Shown: in pieces, positions 1 through 7,823 of the stretch | How positions within the stretch are numbered: position 1 is the first letter of the stretch | Layout of the letters: every line of letters begins with the position of its first letter | Assembly: GCF_036226505.1 (NCBI RefSeq) | Contig: NZ_CP108484.1 | Location: forward strand, 1,364,001-1,428,000 | Source: Kitasatospora sp. NBC_01246 | GTDB lineage: Bacteria; Actinomycetota; Actinomycetes; Streptomycetales; Streptomycetaceae | Direction of reading: 5' to 3' | Length of the DNA: 64,000 nt | Made by a program: the position numbers and the translations under genes | Notes under the pieces: generated by a model | Told to the model about the DNA's origin: nothing | What the model saw: only the letters and a program-made list of their open reading frames with translations | Database searches by the model: none

Positions 1-27
1 CGGGTCCGCGGCCCCGGGCCGCCGGAC

Positions 28-939
28 TCAGGCGGGAAGCGGACGCTCCACCGGGGCGTGCCAGTCCGGGACGCTCGCGCCCGGCTCGGTGAAGGCGGCG
101 AAGTCCGTGGTGCCGGTGAACGGCTTCCGCTGGTAGAGATCGCGGGCGTAGGCCCACAGGTGCGGGTACGCGGCCAGACCGGGGTTCACCGCGCGCGCGT
201 GGTTGGGCCCGACGTCGTAGCGCACCAGCGTCACCCAGAGCCGCACATCGGCCTCGGTCAGCCGGTCGCCCAGCAGGTAGCGGCTGGTGGCCAGCCGGGC
301 GTCCAGCTCCGCGAAGGTCTCCAGCAGCAGGGCGCGGGCCGCGAGCGCGACGTCCCCGGTGCCGGCCGCCGCGCCCGCGCCGTGGTTCACGGCCGGGCCC
401 AGCCGGGCGTCCAGCGCGTCGATCTCGGCCCGGAGGTCCTCCGGGTAGGTGTCGGCGCCGTTGCTCCACCGGCCGAACTGGGTCGCCAGGTCGATGCCTA
501 TGGTCCGGAAGTCGTTGCTGACCACCCGACCGGTCCGGCGGTCCCAGAGCGTCGGCACCGAGATGTGCCCGTCGAAACCGGGCTCGGTCCGCTCGTACGC
601 GTCGCGCAGCAGGGTGAACCCGTTCACCGGGTCCGGCCCGTAGGTCTCCCGGAAGGCCCAGCCGCGGCCGTCACGGCGGCCGTCGACGTAGGACACCGAG
701 ACGACGTCCTCCAGCCCGTTGAGAGCGCGCTGGATGGTGGTGCGCTGCGCCCAGGGGCAGAACCAGCCGGCGTAGATGTGGTAGCGGCCGGGCTCGGCGG
801 CGAAGCCGCTGCTCCCGTCGGCGGTGATCCGCCCGGTGAAGCGGTACAGCGGGCGCTCGTCGCCGGGAGCCCTGGTGATCCGGTACTCGCCGTGGACGGC
901 GGTGTCGGCGGGGCTGGCGTAGGGCACGTTCTGACTCAC
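28..939 (-). CDS. Xi-class glutathione S-transferase (glutathionyl-hydroquinone reductase-like)
   Basis: The 303-residue protein resembles the ECM4/YqjG group of thiol transferases, which reduce thiol-conjugated quinones. An N-terminal thioredoxin-like half carries the CPWA motif (WFCPWAQR, nucleophilic Cys about residue 61), and an all-helical C-terminal half follows. Length fits the family (about 300-330). The reading frame is open far upstream, but the GTG at 939 has GAGGAG about 9-14 bases before it and begins a compact family-like N-terminus (SQNVPYASPAD). Actinomycetes usually lack glutathione, so the real thiol may be mycothiol; that is inference. The acetyltransferase gene lies 85 bp upstream on the same strand and may be cotranscribed. 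Confidence 0.85.
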   Translation of the reverse strand: MSQNVPYASPADTAVHGEYRITRAPGDERPLYRFTGRITADGSSGFAAEPGRYHIYAGWFCPWAQRTTIQRALNGLEDVVSVSYVDGRRDGRGWAFRETYGPDPVNGFTLLRDAYERTEPGFDGHISVPTLWDRRTGRVVSNDFRTIGIDLATQFGRWSNGADTYPEDLRAEIDALDARLGPAVNHGAGAAAGTGDVALAARALLLETFAELDARLATSRYLLGDRLTEADVRLWVTLVRYDVGPNHARAVNPGLAAYPHLWAYARDLYQRKPFTGTTDFAAFTEPGASVPDWHAPVERPLPA

Positions 940-1024
940 ATCGAACTCCTCGGACTCCTCGGAAAGGTGGAACGGTGCGGCTCGGCGGGTGGTCTCGGTG
1001 CGGAGGCGGGGCGCCGGGGATTCG

Positions 1025-1768
1025 TCACGCGCCCGGGCCCCCGCCGGGCGTCCGCAGGCCCAGGAAGGTGACGTGCCGGCGCAGCCGGAACCCCAGCGAC
1101 TCGTAGAGCCGGATCGCGGTGGTGTTCTCGGCGGAGGTGTGCAGGAACGGCGTGTCGCCCCGCTCACGGATCCCGGCCGCGACCGCCCGGACCAGCCGGG
1201 AGCCGAGCCCCCGGCCCCGGTGGGACTCGGCCGTGCAGACGGCGCTGATCTCGGTCCAGCCCGGCGGGCGCAGGCGCTCCCCCGCCATCGCGACCAGCGC
1301 GCCGCCGCGGCGGATGCCCAGGTAGCCGCCGAGTTCGATGGTCCGGGGCAGGAACGGGCCGGGCCGGGCGTGCTCCACCAGCGCCAGCATCTCCGGTACG
1401 TCGGCGGGGCCCAGCCGGACGGCCTCCTCGTCGGGCCGGGCCCGGACGCCGTCGTCCACCAGCTGGACTCCCCGGCCCCGCAGCAGGATCTCCCAGTCGG
1501 CCGGTACGGCGTCCGGGGAGCCGGTGGCGGCGACGACGGCGCCCGGGCCGTACAGCGCCGCGACGTCCCGCCAGGTCTCCCGGTCGGGCCGGTCGGGGAG
1601 GGCGACGAACGGCGACACGTCGGCCGGGTAGCGCAGCACCTCGCCGCTTCGCTCGGCCAGGTGGGCGTGCGGGCCGAGCAGGGCGGCGCGGGCCGGGTTG
1701 TCCAGGGGGTGGCGCCGCTCGGCGGTGTCCGGGGCGTCGTCGGGGATGAGCACGGGGTACTGGGGCAT
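1025..1768 (-). CDS. GNAT family N-acetyltransferase (FR47-like)
   Basis: The protein has 247 residues. The GNAT fold is in the C-terminal half: the acetyl-CoA pyrophosphate loop appears as SHRGRGLGSRLV (Q/RxxGxG/A), followed by NTTAIRLYESLGFR, the usual beta5-alpha5 end of GNAT enzymes. The N-terminal half (residues 1-110) is not a recognised catalytic domain and may help bind the acceptor, which cannot be told from sequence. ATG at 1768 is preceded by a purine-rich GAGGAACGG. The gene sits 85 bp upstream of the GST gene on the same strand. Confidence 0.85.
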   Translation of the reverse strand: MPQYPVLIPDDAPDTAERRHPLDNPARAALLGPHAHLAERSGEVLRYPADVSPFVALPDRPDRETWRDVAALYGPGAVVAATGSPDAVPADWEILLRGRGVQLVDDGVRARPDEEAVRLGPADVPEMLALVEHARPGPFLPRTIELGGYLGIRRGGALVAMAGERLRPPGWTEISAVCTAESHRGRGLGSRLVRAVAAGIRERGDTPFLHTSAENTTAIRLYESLGFRLRRHVTFLGLRTPGGGPGA

Positions 1769-2290
1769 GCGGGAGCCGTTCCTCGATCTCGGTCTTCTCG
1801 GTCGCTTCGGCCCGGGGCGTCGCCGACCGGGGGCAGGACCTCGGGCGGCTGCCGGGGGCCGGGCAGCCGGGACGGGCCACGGCGGAGCGGGGCTGCCGGG
1901 CGTAACGGGGCGCCGGGCACGCGTGACGACGGGCGGTTACGGGCGGTTACGAGCGGTTACGGGCGACAGAGGCCGGTCGGGGAGCCGACCCCGTCGATCC
2001 AGCGGCGCCGCACCAGCCGGGCACCACCGGTCCGGGTGCCGGGGGTCCGGGTGCCGGCGGCCGCGTGGGCTCCGGCCTGCGGGCGGAACGCCGCGCGCGG
2101 CCGCAGCGGGTGTCCGAAGACCACCCGCCCGCCCCGCAGTTGGCGTGCGTGCATCGCCCGTCCGTTTCGCGTCCGGCAACCGTGAAGGTCCACAGTACCG
2201 CTCGACCGGCCCGGGACCAGGGGCAATCCCGAATCGCCGGACGCCGACGCCGGGCCGAAACAGTGCCGTCGCACCGTGCTCACAGCGCGT
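1769..2290. other. Gap without a supported gene
   Basis: This 520 bp stretch lies between the DUF1345 gene and the acetyltransferase gene, both on the minus strand. Open frames exist on both strands, but none has a recognisable domain or a convincing ribosome binding site. It contains a short decamer repeat at 1931-1965 and a duplicated GGTCCGGGTGCCGG near 2030-2060. It probably holds the acetyltransferase promoter and DUF1345 downstream sequence. Confidence 0.5.
1931..1965. repeat. Tandem decamer repeat (GGGCGGTTAC)
   Basis: Three and a half copies of GGGCGGTTAC (one with GAGCGGTTAC) stand in direct tandem. They lie about 160 bp upstream of the acetyltransferase start, where a regulator could bind; no function can be assigned from sequence. 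Confidence 0.8.
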
Positions 2291-2989
2291 TCACTGCAGG
2301 ATGTTGATCGCCCGGGCGACGACCAGGGCGCCCAGCGCGAGGGAGGTCGCCGCCTGCGCCATCATCAGCAGCTTGGCCCAGCGTCTGACCGCCGAGACGT
2401 CGGTGGGGCTGAAGGCCGTGGCGGTCCAGAACGAGAGCGTCAGGTAGTCGGCGAACCGCGGCACCCAGGCGGCCGGCGCGTGGTCCGGGTACTGCATCTC
2501 GGGGAACACGAACGCCGGGTTCGCGAAGGGCCGGTGGGCGCGGGCGGCGGCGCCGCCGCGGTCCAGGCTCCAGTACCAGAGCGCGAAGGCCACCACGTTC
2601 GTCACCCAGACCACGCCGCCGGTCGCCAGCAGCCCGACGGCGTTGTTCGCGAACAGCTTGTTGTCGGTCAGGATGTCCACCACCAGATGGACGCCCGCGA
2701 ACACGTTGGCCACCGTGATGGCGCCGATCAGCAGCTGGGTGACGAGCCGGAGCCAGGCCTTCTGCCGGTCGATCCGGCCCGGGTCGCCGATGATCAGCAC
2801 CGCCAGCAACGAGCCCACGGCGACCGGCAGCACCCAGGCGGGGTCGACCCGGTAGCGGGCCGGCAGCGTCACGTGGAGCATCGCGACGACCGCGACCGCC
2901 AGCACCACCGGCCACCAGTGCTCGCCGTTCACCGCGGCCCGGTCCGGCGTCACCCGCCGCGGATCCGTCGGGTGGGGGCTGGAGGGCAT
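2291..2989 (-). CDS. DUF1345 family integral membrane protein
   Basis: A 232-residue protein with about five or six hydrophobic segments: near residues 26-45 (WWPVVLAVAVVAMLHV), 51-68 (AWVLPVAVGSLLAVLII), 82-108, 118-140 (VGLLATGGVVWVTNVVAFAL) and 205-230 (AAATSLALGALVVARAINIL). The segment around YLTLSFWTATAFSPTD is typical of DUF1345 proteins, whose function is unknown. ATG at 2989 follows a G-rich AATGGGG element, a weak Shine-Dalgarno. Genes on both sides are on the same strand but too far away to form an obvious operon. Confidence 0.8.
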   Translation of the reverse strand: MPSSPHPTDPRRVTPDRAAVNGEHWWPVVLAVAVVAMLHVTLPARYRVDPAWVLPVAVGSLLAVLIIGDPGRIDRQKAWLRLVTQLLIGAITVANVFAGVHLVVDILTDNKLFANNAVGLLATGGVVWVTNVVAFALWYWSLDRGGAAARAHRPFANPAFVFPEMQYPDHAPAAWVPRFADYLTLSFWTATAFSPTDVSAVRRWAKLLMMAQAATSLALGALVVARAINILQ

Positions 2990-3059
2990 GCCCCATTGTC
3001 ACCTCGCGGCCCGGATCGCGGCCGCAGGCTCACCAGCCAGGGCCGGGGCGGGGCGGCTC

Positions 3060-4007
3060 CTACCGGGTGGCGGCCGTCGCCGTTCCCTCCAGGCGCCCGA
3101 CGATCAGCTCGCAGAGCTCATGGGTGCGCAGGGCGTCGTGGGCGTCGATCGTCTTTCCGGTCCGGACGGCGTCGAGGAAGGCGAGGACGACCTGCTCGAT
3201 GCCGCGCTGGCGGGCCACCGGGACCCAGTCGCCGCGACGGCGGATCGTGGGCTGGCCGCGGTGGTCGATCACGTCGGCGAGGTTGTGGACCTCGCGCTTG
3301 GAGTCCCCGCCGGAGACCTGGAGGATCTCCTCGGTGGAGCCGGAGACGCGGTTCATGATGCCCAGGGCGGTGAAGCCCTCACCGGAGAGGGTGAGGACGA
3401 CGTGCTCGACGAGGCCGTCGCGCACCCGGGAGCGGACGTCGACCTGCTCGATCTCACCGGGCGCCAGGAAGCGCAGCAGGTCCACCACGTGGATGAAGTC
3501 GTCGAAGACCATCGAGCGGGGCGCCTCGGGCAGGCCCTCGCGGTTCTTCTGCAGGACGATCAGGTCGCGCGGCCGCTCCTTCGCCTGCACGTAGCCGGGC
3601 GCGTAGCGGCGGTTGAAACCGACCATCAGCGAGCGGCCCGTGCGGTCGGCGAGGTCGACCAGCCGGCGGGACCCGTCCAGGGTCTGGTCGAGCGGCTTGT
3701 CCACGTAGACGTCGACCCCGGCCGTCAGCAACTGCTCGACGATCGGGACGTGCTGGTCGGTGGCGGCGTGCACGAAGGCGGCCCGGATGCCGCTGCCGAT
3801 CAGCGCGCCGAGGTCGGTGAACCGGTGCTCGGGCGCGATCCGGTGGGCCTCGCCGATCCGGTCCAGCTTGGCCCGGTCCCGGGTCATCAGGCGCAGGTCG
3901 AGGCCGGGCAGCGTGCCGAGGACCGGGAGGTAGGCCTTCTGGGCGATGTCGCCGAGCCCGATCACCCCGACGGGGAGGAGAGCGTCGGGGGCGGAGGTCA
4001 GGCTCAT
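3060..4007 (-). CDS. Gfo/Idh/MocA family oxidoreductase
   Basis: The 315-residue protein begins with a Rossmann fold (GVIGLGDIAQKAYLPVL, GxGxxA-type dinucleotide loop), then VDKPLDQT, the equivalent of the family's EKP motif with the conserved Lys, then a GFO_IDH_MocA C-terminal alpha/beta domain. Such enzymes oxidise or reduce sugars, inositols and related carbonyls with NAD(P); the substrate is not visible here. An ATG nine codons upstream (4034) is possible, but the ATG at 4007 has CTGGAG seven bases before it and is preferred. The gene is followed by nothing closely spaced on its strand. Confidence 0.85.
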   Translation of the reverse strand: MSLTSAPDALLPVGVIGLGDIAQKAYLPVLGTLPGLDLRLMTRDRAKLDRIGEAHRIAPEHRFTDLGALIGSGIRAAFVHAATDQHVPIVEQLLTAGVDVYVDKPLDQTLDGSRRLVDLADRTGRSLMVGFNRRYAPGYVQAKERPRDLIVLQKNREGLPEAPRSMVFDDFIHVVDLLRFLAPGEIEQVDVRSRVRDGLVEHVVLTLSGEGFTALGIMNRVSGSTEEILQVSGGDSKREVHNLADVIDHRGQPTIRRRGDWVPVARQRGIEQVVLAFLDAVRTGKTIDAHDALRTHELCELIVGRLEGTATAATR

Positions 4008-4121
4008 CGGTGCTCCAGTGGTCCGGACGATCATCGGCCCGGCCCACCCTACTCGCCGCTCCCCCGGCGGCCGGCGGGGTGGCCCGGCGCACCCGGCGGA
4101 CGGGTGCGGCGGTGCCGGCGC

Positions 4122-4154
4122 GGTGGGGCCCCGGCCACCGGTCGGGGCCCCACC
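4122..4154 (-). terminator. Perfect 12-bp stem-loop terminator
   Basis: Arms GGTGGGGCCCCG (4122-4133) and CGGGGCCCCACC (4143-4154) pair perfectly around a nine-base loop, ten bases beyond the stop of the GH3 remnant. This is a likely end of the hydrolase transcript. Confidence 0.75.
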
Positions 4155-4163
4155 GTCCCCCGC

Positions 4164-4448
4164 TCAGTCGACGTCGAGCGCCCGCGTCAGCGTGCGCTCC
4201 GCCATGTGGCGGCCGGCCGAGACGGTGGACCCGCCGGGCCGGGCCGCCCAGGCGCGCGCGGCGGTGTCCCGGGTCCGCACCGCCCGGGGCGGGGTGCTCA
4301 CCCGGGCGGTCCGCCGGCCGAGGCCGACCGCCTCGCCGGCGGGCAGCGACCACAGGTCGGCCCCGCTCAGCAGGGCGGCCTCGGCGGTGAGGTCCAGTCG
4401 CGCGAGGGCGGCCTCGACGGCGGCCGCGCGCCTGGCGTCGGCGGTCAC
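4164..4448 (-). pseudogene. Truncated GH3 beta-glucosidase N-terminus
   Basis: The 94-codon frame starts at a GTG with GAGGAG eight bases upstream. Its first 45 residues match the N-terminal helix of actinobacterial GH3 beta-glucosidases: EAALARLDLTAEAALLSG followed by ADLWSLP (family pattern: LxxKAxLLxGxdxWtxP). Full enzymes then continue with a DGPxGVRG substrate-site segment and run to about 800 residues; here the similarity is lost after VGLGR and a stop comes at residue 95. It lies 26 bp downstream of the hydrolase gene, so it is probably still cotranscribed. I read it as a decayed gene. A real small protein that reused this start is possible but less likely. Confidence 0.6.
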
Positions 4449-4474
4449 GGCGAACTCCTCGTCCTCGTCATGGT

Positions 4475-5182
4475 TCAGATCCAGCCGTCGAGCGCGGCCA
4501 GGAAACCGTCGTGATCGTCCCGGTGGACGGTGTGGCCGGCGCCGGGCACGGTGCGCACCTCGAAGCCCCGGGCGCGCAGCAGTTCGGCGTCCTCGGCGTT
4601 CACCAGGAAGCTCCGGTCGGCCAGGAGCACCAGCGAGGGCACGGCCGGTGCGGCCGGCAAGCCGCACTCCTGGCCGGACAGGGCGAGCGCGGACTCCTCG
4701 TCCCAGGCCGCGAGGGTGGCGAGTTCGACGTCCACGTCGGCGGCCTCCCAGCGGGGGTTGAACCCGGCGATCTGCTCCCGGGTGGCGTGCCGGAACTCCA
4801 CGAACATCCGCGGGTCGGCGCCCTCGATCCGGCCGAACTGCCAGGCCGGGTCGACGTACACGGCGCGGGCCGGCTTCAGCCGCTCCACCGCGCCCAGCAG
4901 GCTGATGCCGCCGAGCGAGTGGCCGACGGCCAGCTCCGCGCCGGCCGGCAGCGTCTCGACGAGGTCCTCGGCGTAGGCCTCCAGGGCGTACCGCTCCTGC
5001 GGGCTCCCGCCGGTACCGCGCGGGCTCCGGCCGTGGCCGCGCTGGTCGACGGCGATGACGCGGTACCCGCGCCCGGCCAGGGCCGGGCCGACCCGCCGCC
5101 AGGTGCGGTGGTCGGACATGATGCCGTGCACCAGCAGGGCGATGCGGTCGCCGGAACCCCACTCCTGGGTGTGCAACTTCAC
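4475..5182 (-). CDS. Alpha/beta hydrolase
   Basis: The protein has 235 residues and a complete alpha/beta hydrolase core. The oxyanion region is LLVHGIMSDHRTWRRV, the nucleophile elbow is GHSLGG (Ser about residue 89), the acid is probably in LLADRSFLV, and the catalytic His is in GAGHTVHRDD near the C-terminus. VDQRGHGRS is typical of esterase, lipase and haloperoxidase-like members. It starts with GTG at 5182, with AGAGAGG about ten bases upstream. It sits between an MFS remnant (upstream) and a GH3 remnant (downstream), so it may be the only intact gene of an older glycoside-use operon; that is inference. Confidence 0.88.
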   Translation of the reverse strand: MKLHTQEWGSGDRIALLVHGIMSDHRTWRRVGPALAGRGYRVIAVDQRGHGRSPRGTGGSPQERYALEAYAEDLVETLPAGAELAVGHSLGGISLLGAVERLKPARAVYVDPAWQFGRIEGADPRMFVEFRHATREQIAGFNPRWEAADVDVELATLAAWDEESALALSGQECGLPAAPAVPSLVLLADRSFLVNAEDAELLRARGFEVRTVPGAGHTVHRDDHDGFLAALDGWI

Positions 5183-5269
5183 GAGATGGAAACCTCTCTG
5201 GGAACGCTCGGGTGGGCGGACGTACTCGGTCGGGTGAACGTCGTGGGTGTGCCGGAGGTGCCGGCGTAC

Positions 5270-5560
5270 TCAGCGAACACCGCGGACCGGCTTCAGCGCG
5301 AGGGCGCCGAGCCCGGCGAGGGCCGCGCCGAGCAGGAACAGCGGGGTGCGGCCGCCGAGGCCGGGCACGACGGAGGCGACGAAGGGCACCAGGGTCCGCG
5401 GACAGGGGTTGGCGATGTCGAGCCCGCCCATGTCCCGGGCGGCGTCCTCCGCCTTGGGCAGCACCATGGTGACCGGCGCGGTGTCGACGGCCGTGAACCA
5501 GCCGAAGGCCAGTCCGTTGACCACGGAGAAGACGATCATGCCGGGCCGACCACCGGCCAT
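5270..5560 (-). pseudogene. C-terminal remnant of an MFS transporter
   Basis: The 96-codon frame matches only the last quarter of a major facilitator permease: SVVNGLAFGWFTAVDTAPV (TM10-like), VLPKAEDAARDMGGLDIANP (the conserved inter-helix loop of drug/sugar MFS proteins), then TM11-12 (PFVASVVPGL, PLFLLGAALAGLGALALKPVRG). The N-terminal three quarters are missing and the sequence just upstream (5561-5740) does not encode permease in any frame I can read. The stop codon is intact. It is most likely a degraded gene that left its 3' end upstream of the hydrolase. Confidence 0.65.
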
Positions 5561-5759
5561 CCGGCCCGGCCGGGCGGGGAGGAACTCGCCGCCCTGGTCG
5601 CCCGGTCGGTGAACGAGCCCGGCCAGGTGCCCGCCACCCGGAACGTGCTGGGCTTGCGCACGGTCGTCCGCGAGTCGGCCTCACTCCGCCCCCGCTCCGG
5701 GCCTCCCCGACGGGAGAATCCGGTTGTGACCGGGACGGCTCGTGGGCGAGGCTCTCGGC

Positions 5760-6314
5760 ATGACCACTCCGCCCGAGTCGATCACGCTGGACGACCTCAC
5801 GCTGCGCCGCTTCGACGGCGAGGCGGACCTTCCCGAGCTCTTCCGGGTGATCGAGGAGTCCCTGGAGCACCTCCGCCCGTGGATGCCCTGGGTCGCCACG
5901 CACAGCCCCGACGCCACCCGTGCCTTCCTGGCCGGCCGCGCCGAGCAGTGGGAGAGCGGCGCCGCGTTCACCTACGCGATGGTGACGGAGCGGGGCATCG
6001 TCGGCGCCTGCCAGCTGTTCCGCCGCGAGGGCCTGCCGGGCGACGGCCTGGAGATCGGCTACTGGCTGCACCCCGCCGCCACCGGCCGCGGCCTGGCCAC
6101 CAGAGCCGTCCGGGCACTGGTCGACGAGGCGTTCCTGCTGCCCGGCGTCGACCACGTCGAGATCGTCCACGACCCGGCGAACCGGGCGAGCGGCGCCGTA
6201 CCGGCGCGCCTCGGCTTCGCCGAGCACCTCTGCCGGCCCGCCGAGCGCCTGGCGCCCGCGCAGACCGGGGTGGACAAGGTCTGGCGGCTGACCCGGGCGC
6301 GGACAGGGCTGTGA
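5760..6314 (+). CDS. RimJ/RimL-type GNAT N-acetyltransferase
   Basis: The 184-residue protein has the RimJ/L architecture: LTLRRFDGEADLPELFRVIEES at the N-terminus, LRPWMPWV, then LEIGYWLHPAATGRGLATRAVRAL with the acetyl-CoA loop (TGRGLA), and HVEIVHDPANRASGAVPARLGF. Members acetylate ribosomal protein N-termini or small amines. A GTG at 5742 would add six residues, but the ATG at 5760 has GGCGAGG eight bases upstream and is preferred. It is divergent from the remnant permease and convergent with the DUF3553-like gene. Confidence 0.85.
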   Translation: MTTPPESITLDDLTLRRFDGEADLPELFRVIEESLEHLRPWMPWVATHSPDATRAFLAGRAEQWESGAAFTYAMVTERGIVGACQLFRREGLPGDGLEIGYWLHPAATGRGLATRAVRALVDEAFLLPGVDHVEIVHDPANRASGAVPARLGFAEHLCRPAERLAPAQTGVDKVWRLTRARTGL

Positions 6315-6463
6315 CCGGCCGCACCGGACGGGCGACCGGGGCGGCAGAGACAGCGCGGCCGGAGCACGGGGGGAGTGCCCGGCGCCGCTAGGGCAGACGG
6401 ACGGGCCGGCCGCCGGAACTCCACGGCGGCACGGGTGCCGGGCCGGTGCGGCGGGACAGCACC

Positions 6464-6494
6464 GCGCCCCCGGGGCCGCACGGCCCCGGGGCGC
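6464..6494. terminator. Bidirectional stem-loop between convergent genes
   Basis: Left arm 6464-6478 and right arm 6481-6494 pair with one bulged C (core GCGCCCC / GGGGCGC with CGGGGCCG / CGGCCCCG). It lies between the acetyltransferase and the DUF3553-like gene, which converge. Confidence 0.6.
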
Positions 6495-6518
6495 CCCGGG
6501 TGGAGGTCGAACCGTGGA

Positions 6519-6746
6519 TCAGAGCTTGAACATGGCGGTGTACGGCTGGGTGATCCGTTCCTGCCGTGAACCGAAGTCGACCAGTACCGCGATGTCACCG
6601 CCACCCTCGACGGCGATGGCCCGGCCGAGGCCGTACGTGTCGTGGGTGACCCTGTCGCCGACGGCGAACCGTTTGAGAGGAGCTTCGACCCGGGCCTTGA
6701 AGGGGCTGGTGGGCAGAGTACGCCGGACTGCTGCTGATTTCGTCAT
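6519..6746 (-). CDS. Small DUF3553-like protein
   Basis: The protein is about 75 residues from the ATG at 6746. The core FAVGDRVTHDTYGLGRAIAVEG resembles the small beta-barrel (Tudor/CarD-like) module DUF3553, also found at the C-terminus of UvrD-type helicases, where it binds protein or nucleic acid partners. The frame is open upstream, with another ATG at 6809, so the exact start is uncertain; GGGGGAG directly abuts the chosen ATG, which is close for a ribosome binding site. It is divergent from the cold-shock gene 515 bp away. Confidence 0.65.
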   Translation of the reverse strand: MTKSAAVRRTLPTSPFKARVEAPLKRFAVGDRVTHDTYGLGRAIAVEGGGDIAVLVDFGSRQERITQPYTAMFKL

Positions 6747-7092
6747 CTCCCCCAGTATGCGCCGGAACTCGCCCCAGTGGGCCCTCCGGAAGGTCTCGAA
6801 TTCGCACATAACCGGAATCCGTATGGTGCGGTTCACCACCGCGCCGACGGAATTTCGCGGCCGCGGACGGTCTGCCACCGGCGCGAACCGCGTCGGCGGG
6901 GGCGGGCAGCACACCTGTGCCCGCCGCTCTTTCGAGCGATTCGCAGGCCCGGCCGGCCCCGCGCACCGGGACGCCAACTCCGCCGGGCGGCCGACCGGTT
7001 GGCGCTGCTTCCGCCGCCGCGACAGCCGGCCCCGGGCGGGGCCGCGGAGCCGCCGGGGGTGAATCCCTGCACCACGGAGACCCCCGGCCTGC

Positions 7093-7098
7093 TAGAGT
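7093..7098 (+). promoter_or_regulatory. Candidate -10 box of the cold-shock gene
   Basis: TAGAGT matches the housekeeping -10 pattern TAnnnT. A -35 box is not clear (CTGCAC near 7068 is weak). Initiation here would give a leader of about 155 nucleotides. Confidence 0.4.
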
Positions 7099-7138
7099 CG
7101 AATGAGTTGCAGTAGTGGTTCCCATGAACTTTGTGTGG

Positions 7139-7253
7139 GCCTGCTGAGGTCTCGCAGGCGCATTTCTGTTTCCCGGCTCTTCCCCGGGTGGGTCATCATC
7201 GCGGCATCTCGGAGCACGCACCGTGCGAGCTCCGGACAGCCCCTTGAAGGAGA
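7139..7253 (+). promoter_or_regulatory. Structured 5' leader of the cold-shock mRNA
   Basis: Two hairpins precede the start codon: GCCTGC (7139-7144) with GCAGGC (7154-7159), and CGGAG (7210-7214) with CTCCG (7230-7234) with extra inner pairing. A strong AAGGAGA (7247-7253) lies eight bases before the ATG. Long folded leaders are typical of cspA-type mRNAs, where they set cold-dependent stability and translation; the role here is inferred. Confidence 0.5.
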
Positions 7254-7260
7254 TTTCTTT

Positions 7261-7464
7261 ATGGCTAATGGCACTGTGAAGTGGTTCAACGCGGAAAAGG
7301 GCTTCGGCTTCATCGAGCAGGAGGGTGGCGGCCCCGACGTCTTCGCCCACTACTCGAACATCAACGCCAACGGCTTCCGTGAGCTGCTCGAGGGCCAGAA
7401 GGTCGAGTTCGACGTCACGCAGGGCCAGAAGGGCCCGCAGGCCGAGAACATTCGTCCGCTGTAG
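7261..7464 (+). CDS. CspA family cold-shock protein
   Basis: This 67-residue single cold-shock domain protein binds single-stranded RNA and DNA as an RNA chaperone. RNP-1 is KGFGFIEQE and RNP-2 is DVFAHY; the start [17 protein letters not shown] is nearly invariant in actinobacteria. Length is normal. The ATG follows an excellent AAGGAGA. A DEAD-box RNA helicase gene is the next gene on the same strand, a natural functional partner, but a strong terminator separates them. Confidence 0.97.
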   Translation: MANGTVKWFNAEKGFGFIEQEGGGPDVFAHYSNINANGFRELLEGQKVEFDVTQGQKGPQAENIRPL

Positions 7465-7490
7465 TTTCTGCCACGGCACCCGCCCGGCAG

Positions 7491-7532
7491 CGAGGGGCCC
7501 GCACCGCGTTCATGCCTGGTGCGGGCCCCTCG
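7491..7532 (+). terminator. Strong intrinsic terminator after the cold-shock gene
   Basis: A perfect 15-bp stem: CGAGGGGCCCGCACC (7491-7505) with GGTGCGGGCCCCTCG (7518-7532), a 12-base loop, then GCTTTT. It starts 26 bases after the stop codon. Confidence 0.88.
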
Positions 7533-7823
7533 GCTTTTCGCAGGACCCACCGCTGCCCGGGCTTCATTCCCGGCTCCGCCACCGGCGGCCTTCCCCACGC
7601 GAGCTGCTCCGCGCCGCGTCCGGGTCGGCGCCCCGCCGTGATGACTCACGGTTCGAGGTTCTTCGCTCCCGCCCGCGCGGTGAGCGCCGACCGTAGGTGA
7701 CGTGCCGCACGGTTTCACCGTCCACGCTCCGCCAGTTCCGGCCCGTTCCTTGCAGCCTCCGCCCGGATTACCCGTGGGCGCGGAGCCTTCCTCGTGACGT
7801 GCCACCTTGAGGAAGGTCTCCAG
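7533..7823. other. Leader region of the RNA helicase
   Basis: About 290 bp with no supported gene. It should contain the helicase promoter. A TGACGTGCC element occurs twice, near 7698 and 7795, the second just before the helicase ribosome binding site. Confidence 0.45.

Larger units (their letters stand above)
6747..7260. other. Intergenic region with cold-shock promoter and leader
   Basis: The 514 bp between the divergent DUF3553-like and cold-shock genes contain no supported gene. The right-hand 170 bp hold a probable promoter and a long structured leader, listed separately. The left part (6810-7080) is G/C rich with no recognisable element. Confidence 0.55.
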
